From Gammaproteobacteria bacterium (GTDB lineage: Bacteria; Pseudomonadota; Gammaproteobacteria; Pseudomonadales; Pseudohongiellaceae): a stretch of DNA of 32,077 nt. Positions within the stretch are counted from its first letter, which is position 1. Every line of letters starts with the position of its first letter. Positions 17,678-25,942 of this stretch are shown one piece after another. The position numbers and the translations under genes are program-made. The notes under the pieces were generated by a model. That model was not told the DNA's origin, did no database searches, and saw only the letters and a program-made list of their open reading frames with translations. Where the stretch lies: the NCBI GenBank assembly GCA_030752195.1, contig JASMER010000003.1:1-32077 (forward strand), given 5' to 3'.

Positions 17678-18985
17678 CTACCTCGCACGCCGTTCAGCAA
17701 TGAGTCGCTCATATTCTTCTTGCCCGAGGTAGGTCACATCAACCCAGTTGTGCGCCATCTCATCAACGGTACGATCACCCCAGCCTACCCATTGGTTCGG
17801 GTCCGGGTTGTAGGGATTTTGTGCAGTGTTGTCATGCCAGGCCGTCGTCACAATCATTGTGCCTTTGGGCACGATTGGCGCTGATTCTTCCTCATACACG
17901 TAATTGATTTGCCAATTCCATTGGAAGTTGTCTACGAAGGACAGCATCTCACGCTCCCCGTTCGGATAAATGGCTTCCATGGACATCGCCTTGCCTCTCA
18001 TATGCATGTGCGGCTGAAAGTTTTCAATGCGGGCAGGTGCGGACAACACGAATGTCCCCTGAGTCACGGCGATTTCATTCGGCGGTATGTCAAGGCTGTG
18101 CGGCCCCTGCGCGTCGAACATACTGAGAATAGTGCGGTGCTCAGGCGGCTCATCATGAAACCAGACACCCAGCTCAACCTGCGCCTGCGGCACTCTTTCC
18201 CCGTTCGCATGTAGATGCATTTCCCACATAATCTGGGACCCGGGCATCATCAATTTACCCGTATCTGGGCGAAAAATCTGGCCAGCTTTACCAACCGCCC
18301 ATTCCATAAAGAGACTCGGCCCGAATGGCACATCAACATCTTCAGGCAAGCCCCGTTTGCCGTCTTCCTGCTGCAGCAAAAATGCCAGAGAATGATGCAC
18401 CACTCTGCGGCTTGCATCATTCTTAGGACGGATCTCAATGGCTTTTACCCAGCGCTCCTCCGTGAGTCCGGTCGGAGTCATCGGACGAAACCATTTGTCC
18501 TGGGTGACAGCGGCCAGATCATAGGGCTCCGATTCGACCACCAAATCCGGAGGGCTTCCCATCTGATTCTCAAGACGCCAGACCAGCGCATCGTTAAATT
18601 CAAGTGAGGCCGGTGCCTGTGCAGGATCACCTTCCAGTGCACCCTGATCGACCCAAGCCAGAATCGTGGCGCGCTCTGCCTCAGTGAGGCCCCGGTCGTT
18701 GGTAAACTCCTGAATACCGACCTGCGGGTTAACGTGCCAGGGAGGCATTACACGATTTTCGACGCGATAGCGAATCACCGGCGCAAACAGCTTGGCCTCT
18801 TCATAGGTCAACAGCGGCATGGGCGCGATGGAGTTGGGCCGGTGGCACTCCTGACATTTTTCCTGAAAGATCGCAGCAACATCACCGGTCCAGGTGACCT
18901 CTCGATCCGACTCGGACTGCCCGAGTGTCCAGCCTGATGTCATTGCCGCAGCAATTGCCACGCTCCAGATTTTTAGCAGTCTCAT
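17678..18985 (-). CDS. Cytochrome c domain fused to copper type II (PHM/DBM-like) monooxygenase domain
   Basis: Signal peptide; CQECH heme c motif with NRVMPPWH; downstream VVHHSLAFLL, WEMHLHANGE, QPHMHMRGKAMS and GWGDRTVDEMAHNW match the order of PHM copper ligands (HH, H, HxH, M). Confidence 0.85.
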   Translation of the reverse strand: MRLLKIWSVAIAAAMTSGWTLGQSESDREVTWTGDVAAIFQEKCQECHRPNSIAPMPLLTYEEAKLFAPVIRYRVENRVMPPWHVNPQVGIQEFTNDRGLTEAERATILAWVDQGALEGDPAQAPASLEFNDALVWRLENQMGSPPDLVVESEPYDLAAVTQDKWFRPMTPTGLTEERWVKAIEIRPKNDASRRVVHHSLAFLLQQEDGKRGLPEDVDVPFGPSLFMEWAVGKAGQIFRPDTGKLMMPGSQIMWEMHLHANGERVPQAQVELGVWFHDEPPEHRTILSMFDAQGPHSLDIPPNEIAVTQGTFVLSAPARIENFQPHMHMRGKAMSMEAIYPNGEREMLSFVDNFQWNWQINYVYEEESAPIVPKGTMIVTTAWHDNTAQNPYNPDPNQWVGWGDRTVDEMAHNWVDVTYLGQEEYERLIAERRAR

Positions 18986-19055
18986 CGTCTACCTCCACGC
19001 GGCCCAGCCGTCTCACTGTTTATGCTTCCTGTGCTGTTAGTATCTGATCGATTCA

Positions 19056-19955
19056 TTAGTCTGTTACCGTTATTTTAACGAAGCTGTTGGTCCAGCAACA
19101 CTGAGAATGCCCTGCCATCTCCGGACCGCCGAGGTCAGTCAGTCGGACTCTGAGCAGATAGTCACCTGGTTCACTAAAAACAACCTCCGTTGCGACCTGA
19201 CCACCCTCTGCCGGTATTTTTGCAGTCTGCTGGTTGAACGACACAGCACCCGGCCCCTGATGCTGAAACCAGGTCAGATCGATCGGCGGCGTTGAGCCAC
19301 TCTGTGCAACAAACATCGCGGCTATCCCGCTGACTTTCCCATCATCGCTTGCCCATGTCTCAATGGTGACAGGCTCATCCACCCGGGCAGTCAATGGACC
19401 CGCTATGATACCACCAGGGCCTCTACCGGTCGGGCCATCCTCTTCAAAGCTGATTTCAGGCGGCAAATTACCGTTCGCATCCCCTACTATGGCATCAATG
19501 ATGTAGTCGGCATCAAGATTGGCAGGAACATGAAACACCTTGCCCTGATTTTCCAGATGCCAGGCGATCTCACCCTCATGGTTCGCCGGCACGGTCACTG
19601 TGAACACGCCCCAGTGTCGTTCAACTTCAAACCGCGTGGGCTGACCCTGGTTAGGCAGAGCGTCTGGCGCACCCACGATGCGGTTTGATGGCCCAATCGG
19701 AATATTGACCACCTCTTCCGTATTGCGATTGTAGTAGCCGAACGACAGAGCCAGGCTGCCATCTTCATTTTCATACCAGCCTTCATAGGCAGGGGTCACC
19801 GTTTGGCCGGAACGTAATCCGAGATCCTTTCCCAGCGGCAACAGTTCAACAGGCAGTGGCGTACCCTGTGCGTAGACGCCCGCGGCAACCAGAGAACTGG
19901 TCAGCACAACCGGGCAAACCGCGACAGCGCGAACTGACAGACTTCGTGTTTTCAT
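19056..19955 (-). CDS. Secreted protein of unknown function, probable partner of the downstream copper/heme protein
   Basis: 299 aa; signal peptide VRAVAVCPVVLTSSLVAAGVYAQ; beta-rich sequence with Ig-like terminal strands (TEVVFSEPGDYLLRVRLTDLG); same strand, about 70 bp upstream of the copper/heme gene. Confidence 0.8.
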   Translation of the reverse strand: MKTRSLSVRAVAVCPVVLTSSLVAAGVYAQGTPLPVELLPLGKDLGLRSGQTVTPAYEGWYENEDGSLALSFGYYNRNTEEVVNIPIGPSNRIVGAPDALPNQGQPTRFEVERHWGVFTVTVPANHEGEIAWHLENQGKVFHVPANLDADYIIDAIVGDANGNLPPEISFEEDGPTGRGPGGIIAGPLTARVDEPVTIETWASDDGKVSGIAAMFVAQSGSTPPIDLTWFQHQGPGAVSFNQQTAKIPAEGGQVATEVVFSEPGDYLLRVRLTDLGGPEMAGHSQCCWTNSFVKITVTD

Positions 19956-20175
19956 TATCTTTCTCTATCCGCGCTTTGACGCCGTTCGATCGGAGCAGAG
20001 CCGAATTAGGCCGGCGTCGTGAAGCGTAACCCACGCGGTTTATCCTTGAAGTCGATTAATATAGCAAGTTAGGCGGCATTTTGCTGCCCCAGCGCAGCGC
20101 CATTACCAATACTTCTGAGGCCAGTCAAGCAGCGTCTTTAGCCCGCGACTGTGGCTCAGACCACCCGCTAACGTC

Positions 20176-20625
20176 TCAAGTTCGCCGCTTGTAAAGTACG
20201 ATAGGGCTATAGCTCATGACCACCACATCGTTTTGATTAATCACTTCATTTAGGATAAAGACAGAGCCCAGTTCGGGTCTTGATCTGGAGGGTTTCTTAT
20301 CAGTGATGGTACTGCGAACCCGGAGTACATCGCCAGGGAAGACCGGTTTTCTCCAGCGCAATTCATCAATGCCCGGCGAACCCAATGAGGCAGAATGTTT
20401 CGGCATGTTGTCGCAAATCAGCCGCATTGCGATACTGCCAGTGTGCCAACCCGACGCAACCAGGCCACCAAAGTGTGTCTGTTTCCCGCCATCTTCCGAA
20501 AGGTGGAAAGGCTGTGGATCGTATTTGGTCGCGAACTCAATAATCTCCTGCGCGCTGACTTCATAGCCCCCGAATTCTTCGACGGATCCTACTTCAATGT
20601 CCTCAAAGAAGTTAGGCTTGGACAT
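20176..20625 (-). CDS. MaoC-like hot-dog dehydratase
   Basis: MSKPNFFEDIEVGSVEEFGGYEVSAQEIIEFATKYDPQPFHLSEDGGKQTHFGGLVASGWHTGSIAMRL; GGAG RBS 7 nt before ATG at 20625. Confidence 0.92.
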   Translation of the reverse strand: MSKPNFFEDIEVGSVEEFGGYEVSAQEIIEFATKYDPQPFHLSEDGGKQTHFGGLVASGWHTGSIAMRLICDNMPKHSASLGSPGIDELRWRKPVFPGDVLRVRSTITDKKPSRSRPELGSVFILNEVINQNDVVVMSYSPIVLYKRRT

Positions 20626-20661
20626 TTCATCACTCCGCATAGCTGATAGTTGGTTTGGGGT

Positions 20662-21096
20662 TCAACTCGGATTCGGTTCCAGCCGGAGAAAATACCTTGG
20701 CGGAAAGCCGGTCCGCCAACGAAAACTGAAGCCAACGTTATAAATTTCCCGCACAAAGGCATCTTCTTCTCCCACGACAGTCACAGCTTCAAAAGAGGCA
20801 AAACTGTCCTGACCAGGCATTTTGACTTCAATCTGAGGGTTGGCAAGAGCCTGGTTATACCAAGCTCTGGGCCAGTGGTTAGCGGCGACGTAGTATTTAT
20901 CGTCAATGGTTTCAAGGCGGACTACCCGCTCATGCCGCTCATTGTCTTTATTGAAGGTCGCGATGACGATTGAGGTATCGCCCTGCGGCTGATTAATTCC
21001 CAGTTGTGCCTCGAACCAGACTACGTAACCCACATACAAGAACATCAGAGCACCGACGCCAAGGCCACTCAACTTAAAAATTCGCCTGCTATTCAT
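20662..21096 (-). CDS. Membrane-anchored protein resembling DDN-type nitroreductase/deazaflavin-dependent family
   Basis: N-terminal TM helix LSGLGVGALMFLYVGYVVWF; RVVRLETIDDKYYVAANHWPRAWYNQALANPQIEVKM resembles the AWYxNLxANPxVEV core of that family. Confidence 0.55.
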   Translation of the reverse strand: MNSRRIFKLSGLGVGALMFLYVGYVVWFEAQLGINQPQGDTSIVIATFNKDNERHERVVRLETIDDKYYVAANHWPRAWYNQALANPQIEVKMPGQDSFASFEAVTVVGEEDAFVREIYNVGFSFRWRTGFPPRYFLRLEPNPS

Positions 21097-21213
21097 CTGA
21101 AATCTCCCGAAGCATCAAAATCGCTGCCGGCATCCCGCCGCGACAGGTACGGAATCAGGATAGTGAGGTTGTGATCAATAAACCAGAGATAAAATACTTA
21201 GCGACGGTGCAGC

Positions 21214-22194
21214 TTATTGTTCGATAGAGCGCAACAAAAACGTCGCTGAGGTCGCATCGCTGAGCTCAAAAACGATATTGCGAAAGCGAATTTCCCCATC
21301 AATCCCGATCGAGGGCAGTGTCAGACGGCCGCTGATAGCGTCGTAGGATGCCATATTCGGCACCGGCTGATGTAAATCGACTGCAGACTCAAGCCTGGCG
21401 CTTATGATGGTCTGATCGTCGGAAACAGAGACCGCGAACGGCACCCGGATAAATCCGTCTACGCCCAAGTCGACATTGACTTCTAACAGCTCATTGACCG
21501 CATCATAGCTGGCCGTTGCCGCCAGAGAGTCCTCATTCACAACAGCCATTAAAACCAGAATCAGATTATCCCGTGAGAACTGCTGGCAGTTTACCGAGGA
21601 CTGAAAATAGTTGGTAGTTGGGGTTTCCAGAAAAAAACCCAATCGCACGAGGTTGGCCAGGGAAATATTGCGAACTATATTGAGCCCGTCGCCCAAGACT
21701 CTTCCAAACACGGCATAGCCGCCGTCCTGGGTATCCAGGCCCGTATCAGCACCCAAGTTTATAAACCACTCACTGGTGGCGCCGTTGATGTCACTCGCCG
21801 GTCTGAGCGCCGCGATGGTGCCATCGAGATTCGATAGCCCCGTGTCCTCAAGCGGGATCGGGTCATCCAGCTCGATCCTCTGTGGACCTTCGGCGCAGTT
21901 GGCGAAGGTGTAGCCGCCACCACGGATGAGAGAGCCGCCGATGGCGCCGTGAATGACGGTGTTGTTGTATCGCCCGCTTCTGACGTAATTAAGGAAATTG
22001 CCGCCGGTCAGGGGCGCAGATTCCTCGTCAATTTCCAGATAAAAGGTACCCAACGAAGTCTGCACCTCCACAATGGCGCCGGCTTCAGCAATCGTGGTGA
22101 CTAAAAGGCATAGCAGGGCTGACAGAACTGAGCGCTGAATCAGCTTTACGCTAGTATTGAAACAATCGTAGAAGAGAAAACGGGGAGCCGACAT
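21214..22194 (-). CDS. Exported cyclophilin-type (PPIase-like) protein with C-terminal repeat extension
   Basis: AIVEVQTSLGTFYLEIDEESAPLTGGNFLNYVRSGRYNNTVIHG...GGGYTF; NGATSEWFINLGADTGLD; GGYAVFGRVLGDGLNIV. True start may be downstream of the listed Met. Confidence 0.85.
   Translation of the reverse strand: MSAPRFLFYDCFNTSVKLIQRSVLSALLCLLVTTIAEAGAIVEVQTSLGTFYLEIDEESAPLTGGNFLNYVRSGRYNNTVIHGAIGGSLIRGGGYTFANCAEGPQRIELDDPIPLEDTGLSNLDGTIAALRPASDINGATSEWFINLGADTGLDTQDGGYAVFGRVLGDGLNIVRNISLANLVRLGFFLETPTTNYFQSSVNCQQFSRDNLILVLMAVVNEDSLAATASYDAVNELLEVNVDLGVDGFIRVPFAVSVSDDQTIISARLESAVDLHQPVPNMASYDAISGRLTLPSIGIDGEIRFRNIVFELSDATSATFLLRSIEQ
21217..21513 (-). repeat. Two degenerate tandem protein repeats at the C-terminus of the cyclophilin-like protein
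   Basis: ASYDAVNELLEVNVDLGVDGFIRVPFAVS (starting at 21513) and ASYDAISGRLTLPSIGIDGEIRFRNIVFELS (starting at 21351). Confidence 0.6.
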
Positions 22195-22306
22195 TACAAA
22201 AAAAGGGGCAAAAACTTAGGTCGCAATTCAGATACGCGTTGACGCTTCAGTTGGATTTTTCCGATTCTGTGCCCTGACTGCAGCGACACAGCCCACAAGG
22301 TCGGTT

Positions 22307-22328
22307 TGCAGTATGTTAAAACACTGCA
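22307..22328. promoter_or_regulatory. Inverted repeat upstream of the DUF1800 gene, possible operator
   Basis: TGCAGT (22307-22312), 10-nt spacer ATGTTAAAAC, ACTGCA (22323-22328), about 45 bp before ATG 22374. Confidence 0.3.
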
Positions 22329-22373
22329 ATTTGGGGTAATTTGATAAAAGTCGATCAAAAATCAAAATGAGTC

Positions 22374-24221
22374 ATGATGTTCGAACAGAATAAGAGCCAA
22401 CGTCGTGCCAGCACAGGCCTGCAGGTAATCCTTTTGATTTACCTTGTCAGCTCCGCATTTGCCGCAAGCGGGTCAGCGCCCGATGCCTGGCAAGATAATC
22501 TTACCCCTTTACCAGCGTCCAGCTGGAACCAAGACACTGCTGCGCACCTCCTCGAACGCGCAGGATTTGGTGGGACGCCGGAACAAATTCAGGCTCTGTT
22601 CGAACTGGGCGTTCGGGACGCCGTCGAGCAGTTAGTACATTTCGATAGGGCTGGGGGTACCTCCGCCTTACCGTTTGATCATTCAGGAGTTCATGACCCA
22701 GGCCTAGAGCCATTCCCCCCCAGCAGACCAGCAACAACTGAGTTGGCGAAACGAACCGGAGAAGCGCTGGGAATAAAGGTTAAGCCTGAAGGCAATCGTC
22801 GGCTGCAGCCAGTCGTGAACAAGTTCTTCTACTGGCTGCGTGCAAGTCGGCTTGAAACAGAGAGAGTCGCATACTGGTGGGCGAACCGAATGCTGACAAC
22901 CGAATCTCCTCTACAGGAAAAAATGGCCTTGTTCTGGCATGGACACTACGCGATCAGCGAAGGCAAGGTAAGGGATTACCGCAAGCTACTCCAAGAACTG
23001 GAACTCTTCCACGCTATGGGCGCCGGTAATTTCCACGAGCTCATGCTGGCAGTGGCAAAAGACCCCGCAATGCTGGCGTTTCTTGATGCCGGAGTGAACG
23101 TCAAAGGAGCGCCCAATGAAAATTTTGCCCGGGAGATCATGGAACTCTTCACCATGGGCGTTGGCAACTACGATGAACTGGACATACGTGAGGCCGCCCG
23201 GGCGTTTACCGGTTGGAACTATGTAGATCTGCAATTCGTCTTTAATGAGCATGAGCATGACGGTGCTCGCAAAGTCTTTCTCGGTCGCTCCGGCGAATTC
23301 GATGGCGAAGACATTATTGCGATGATAATGGAGCAGCCTGCGACAGCCGAATATATCGCTGGCAAGATTTATCGCTTTTTCGTCAGAACAGAGCTGAGCA
23401 AGGAACTGCAAAGCGAATTAGGCTCGGTGTTGAGGGCAGCAGACTACGAGATTGCTACCCTGTTAGAAACGATTTTCCTTTCTAAGGATTTCTACAGCGA
23501 CGCTTCCGTTGGCACACACATCAAAAGCCCTGTTGAACTGGCCATATCGACCTACAAGAAACTAGGTCTGGATAGCGTTCCCGGTGTTCCAGATTTCAAT
23601 CGTACAACCGGTTCACTCGGTCAAACTCTGTTCAGACCGCCAACCGTTGCAGGTTGGGCTGGAGGACGGAGCTGGATCACGCCAGGGCTTTTGCTGGAGC
23701 GTGGCAATTTCGCCCGCGATGTGCTCTTTCCGGATATCAACTTCATCCCTCCTGACCGGCGCAACGGGAGCCGCGAAATCCAGAGCGTAGCCCAACGGAT
23801 TCGGGATGGCATGGACATCACTTCTGCAACCCAGCCTTCTAACATCGGAGAAGGAGCGGTCATGGCCGAGTCCAACCAGCTGGCGGATAGAGATGAGGAC
23901 TTTAACACCCGCTACGGCAGTTTTCGGGGCTGGCAAATGGCCATTCAGCGCGTCAAGCCGATCCCCCGTCATACAGCGAGGCTAAGCCTCACTGAAGACG
24001 TTCTCCAGCAGGAGTTAACCACAGCCAGCGAAGTCGTAGACTATTTTATCTTTCGATACATGAGGGTCGAGCCAGGCTCTGATACCCGCACTATGCTAAT
24101 CGGTTTTCTTGAGGAAGAGCTCGGGACATCGGATATCGCAGCGGCACGGACCTACATGGAAGATGCTTTGCGCATGATGCTGCATCTGCTTATGAGCCAA
24201 CCTGAGTACCAGCTCGGATAA
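22374..24221 (+). CDS. DUF1800 domain-containing secreted protein
   Basis: Signal peptide; AAHLLERAGFGGTPEQIQALFELGVRDAVEQLV; EKMALFWHGHYAIS; NENFAREIMELFTMGVGNYDELDIREAARAFTGW. Confidence 0.93.
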   Translation: MMFEQNKSQRRASTGLQVILLIYLVSSAFAASGSAPDAWQDNLTPLPASSWNQDTAAHLLERAGFGGTPEQIQALFELGVRDAVEQLVHFDRAGGTSALPFDHSGVHDPGLEPFPPSRPATTELAKRTGEALGIKVKPEGNRRLQPVVNKFFYWLRASRLETERVAYWWANRMLTTESPLQEKMALFWHGHYAISEGKVRDYRKLLQELELFHAMGAGNFHELMLAVAKDPAMLAFLDAGVNVKGAPNENFAREIMELFTMGVGNYDELDIREAARAFTGWNYVDLQFVFNEHEHDGARKVFLGRSGEFDGEDIIAMIMEQPATAEYIAGKIYRFFVRTELSKELQSELGSVLRAADYEIATLLETIFLSKDFYSDASVGTHIKSPVELAISTYKKLGLDSVPGVPDFNRTTGSLGQTLFRPPTVAGWAGGRSWITPGLLLERGNFARDVLFPDINFIPPDRRNGSREIQSVAQRIRDGMDITSATQPSNIGEGAVMAESNQLADRDEDFNTRYGSFRGWQMAIQRVKPIPRHTARLSLTEDVLQQELTTASEVVDYFIFRYMRVEPGSDTRTMLIGFLEEELGTSDIAAARTYMEDALRMMLHLLMSQPEYQLG

Positions 24222-24240
24222 GAAGAACGAGGAGAAAGAT

Positions 24241-25491
24241 ATGAAAACAGCCAATAACAGACGGTTTTCCTCAACACTCACCCGTCGGGAAATACTTCGA
24301 AGGGGAATGGCTGGAATCAGTCTGGCGGGCCTGAGTGGCACCGTATTGGCGCCCTCATTAATCGGACAGGCTGCCCATGCAGCCGCAGCGGCGCAAGCCA
24401 ACGAAAAGATACTCGTGATCCTTGAGCTTTCCGGGGGCAATGATGGATTGAACACAGTAGTGCCCTACGGAGACGATGCTTACTACCGGCATCGCCCGAA
24501 CATTGGTCTGGCCAAGGGTGAGCTTCGGATACTGGATGATCACTTCGGGCTCAACGGCGGCATGGCAGGTTTTGAGCGTCTGTATAAAGATGGTTCCATG
24601 GCTATCTTTCACGGATGTGGCTATGAAAACCCCTCATACTCGCACTTCACCTCGATGGCGTATTGGCACACGGCCGCCCCAAACAGCGGAGATGAATATG
24701 GATGGGTTGGCCGCTTGGCTGGGGAAATAGCGCCCGATGCGCCCCCGAACTATCTCGTCAATATCGCCGCAAGACAGTCTCTCGCCGTTCGCAGTGCGGC
24801 TCATGTGCCGGTTGTGTTCGATCAGCCTGCCCGATTTACGCGTGAGGCATTTTATGAGGAGCGAGACGAGCTGAACCGGGTGGCCGAGACCGGCAGTCAG
24901 TCCAACGGCTCCAGAGACTTTTTACTGAATATCGCCCGCAGCGCTCAAGATGCGTCTGGTCTGGTTAGGCAAGCCTGGGAGAACTACAGCTCACCCATAG
25001 ACTATGGGGTGAACAACCTGGATTTGCCGAAAGTGGTGTCGCTGATAGATGCAGGAATGCCCACCAAGGTCTACTACGTTTCATACAGAAACAATGCCTT
25101 TGACACGCATGTGTTCCAGAACAATGTTCACCGCCGCCTCCTCACCTACACCTCCGACGCAGTCTCTGCCTTTATGCAGGATCTTGAGCGAATAGGTAGG
25201 GCAGATGATGTCGCGTTGATGATCTTTTCAGAGTTCGGTCGACGCGTCCCTGAAAATGTAAATCTCGGCACGGATCACGGTGCAGCGAATAACATGTTCG
25301 TGATCGGTAAACAGGTACAAGGTGGACAATACGGAGAGTTGCCCAGCCTTACACAGCTCAATCCGGAGGATAATCTTGCCTACACCACTGATTTCCGACG
25401 CGTCTATCAGACCGTCATCAATGGCTGGCTCGGGCATCAAGGGTCACAGGATTTACTCCACGGCGAATTTGAGCCTTTTGAGCTGTTCTAG
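24241..25491 (+). CDS. DUF1501 domain-containing protein (Tat-type signal)
   Basis: TRREILRRGMAGISLAGLSGTVLAPSL; ILVILELSGGNDGLNTVVPYGDDAYYRHRP; MIFSEFGRRVPENVNLGTDHGAANNMFVIG. Confidence 0.94.
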   Translation: MKTANNRRFSSTLTRREILRRGMAGISLAGLSGTVLAPSLIGQAAHAAAAAQANEKILVILELSGGNDGLNTVVPYGDDAYYRHRPNIGLAKGELRILDDHFGLNGGMAGFERLYKDGSMAIFHGCGYENPSYSHFTSMAYWHTAAPNSGDEYGWVGRLAGEIAPDAPPNYLVNIAARQSLAVRSAAHVPVVFDQPARFTREAFYEERDELNRVAETGSQSNGSRDFLLNIARSAQDASGLVRQAWENYSSPIDYGVNNLDLPKVVSLIDAGMPTKVYYVSYRNNAFDTHVFQNNVHRRLLTYTSDAVSAFMQDLERIGRADDVALMIFSEFGRRVPENVNLGTDHGAANNMFVIGKQVQGGQYGELPSLTQLNPEDNLAYTTDFRRVYQTVINGWLGHQGSQDLLHGEFEPFELF

Positions 25492-25554
25492 CCGCTCTGG
25501 CAGAGGGTGAGCCTCACCGATATGGGTTAATGTTAAATCAGACCTGAATTTCAC

Positions 25555-25830
25555 TGTGCAGCGAGCTCTCTCATGCGCAGTGCCATACCAGCTACCTCCG
25601 CCTCCACGTGGATTTTTGGTTCAGCTAGCCCATGCTGCCCCTCCTCGATGACTTCACGCACTCCGGGTAATGCCTTTACATCCTGGCCTGCACAAAAACC
25701 GAGCCATTATTAGGACGCGCCAACAACAGTCAGCCGGAAAGGCCGTCATTGCGGGTGAACTCTCGCTCGATGGTATCAAAGAGTTCATTCACCACCTCTA
25801 TGCTGTGGCCCGGCAATTAAGCCACCCAGA
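25555..25830 (-). pseudogene. Possible remnant of a decayed reverse-strand gene
   Basis: Reverse strand reads protein-like text in two short pieces: LPGHSIEVVNELFDTIEREFTRNDGLSG* and WLGFCAGQDVKALPGVREVIEEGQHGLAEPKIHVEAEVAGMALRMRELAAQ*, each bounded by stops, in an otherwise geneless gap. Confidence 0.3.
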
Positions 25831-25942
25831 CTCATTCATGCCGCCCCGCGCAGAACCTGTCCCACTGAAGCCCCAGATGCCGCGCCAGCGAGCGCTTCGA
25901 GGTTGGTCTTGAAGATTCGATAGCCGCTATACTTCGCCCTTA

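Noticed and set aside
25507-25519. Hairpin GGTGAGCCTCACC after the DUF1501 gene
   Set aside because: Short stem with no T-tract on either strand; too weak to call a terminator.
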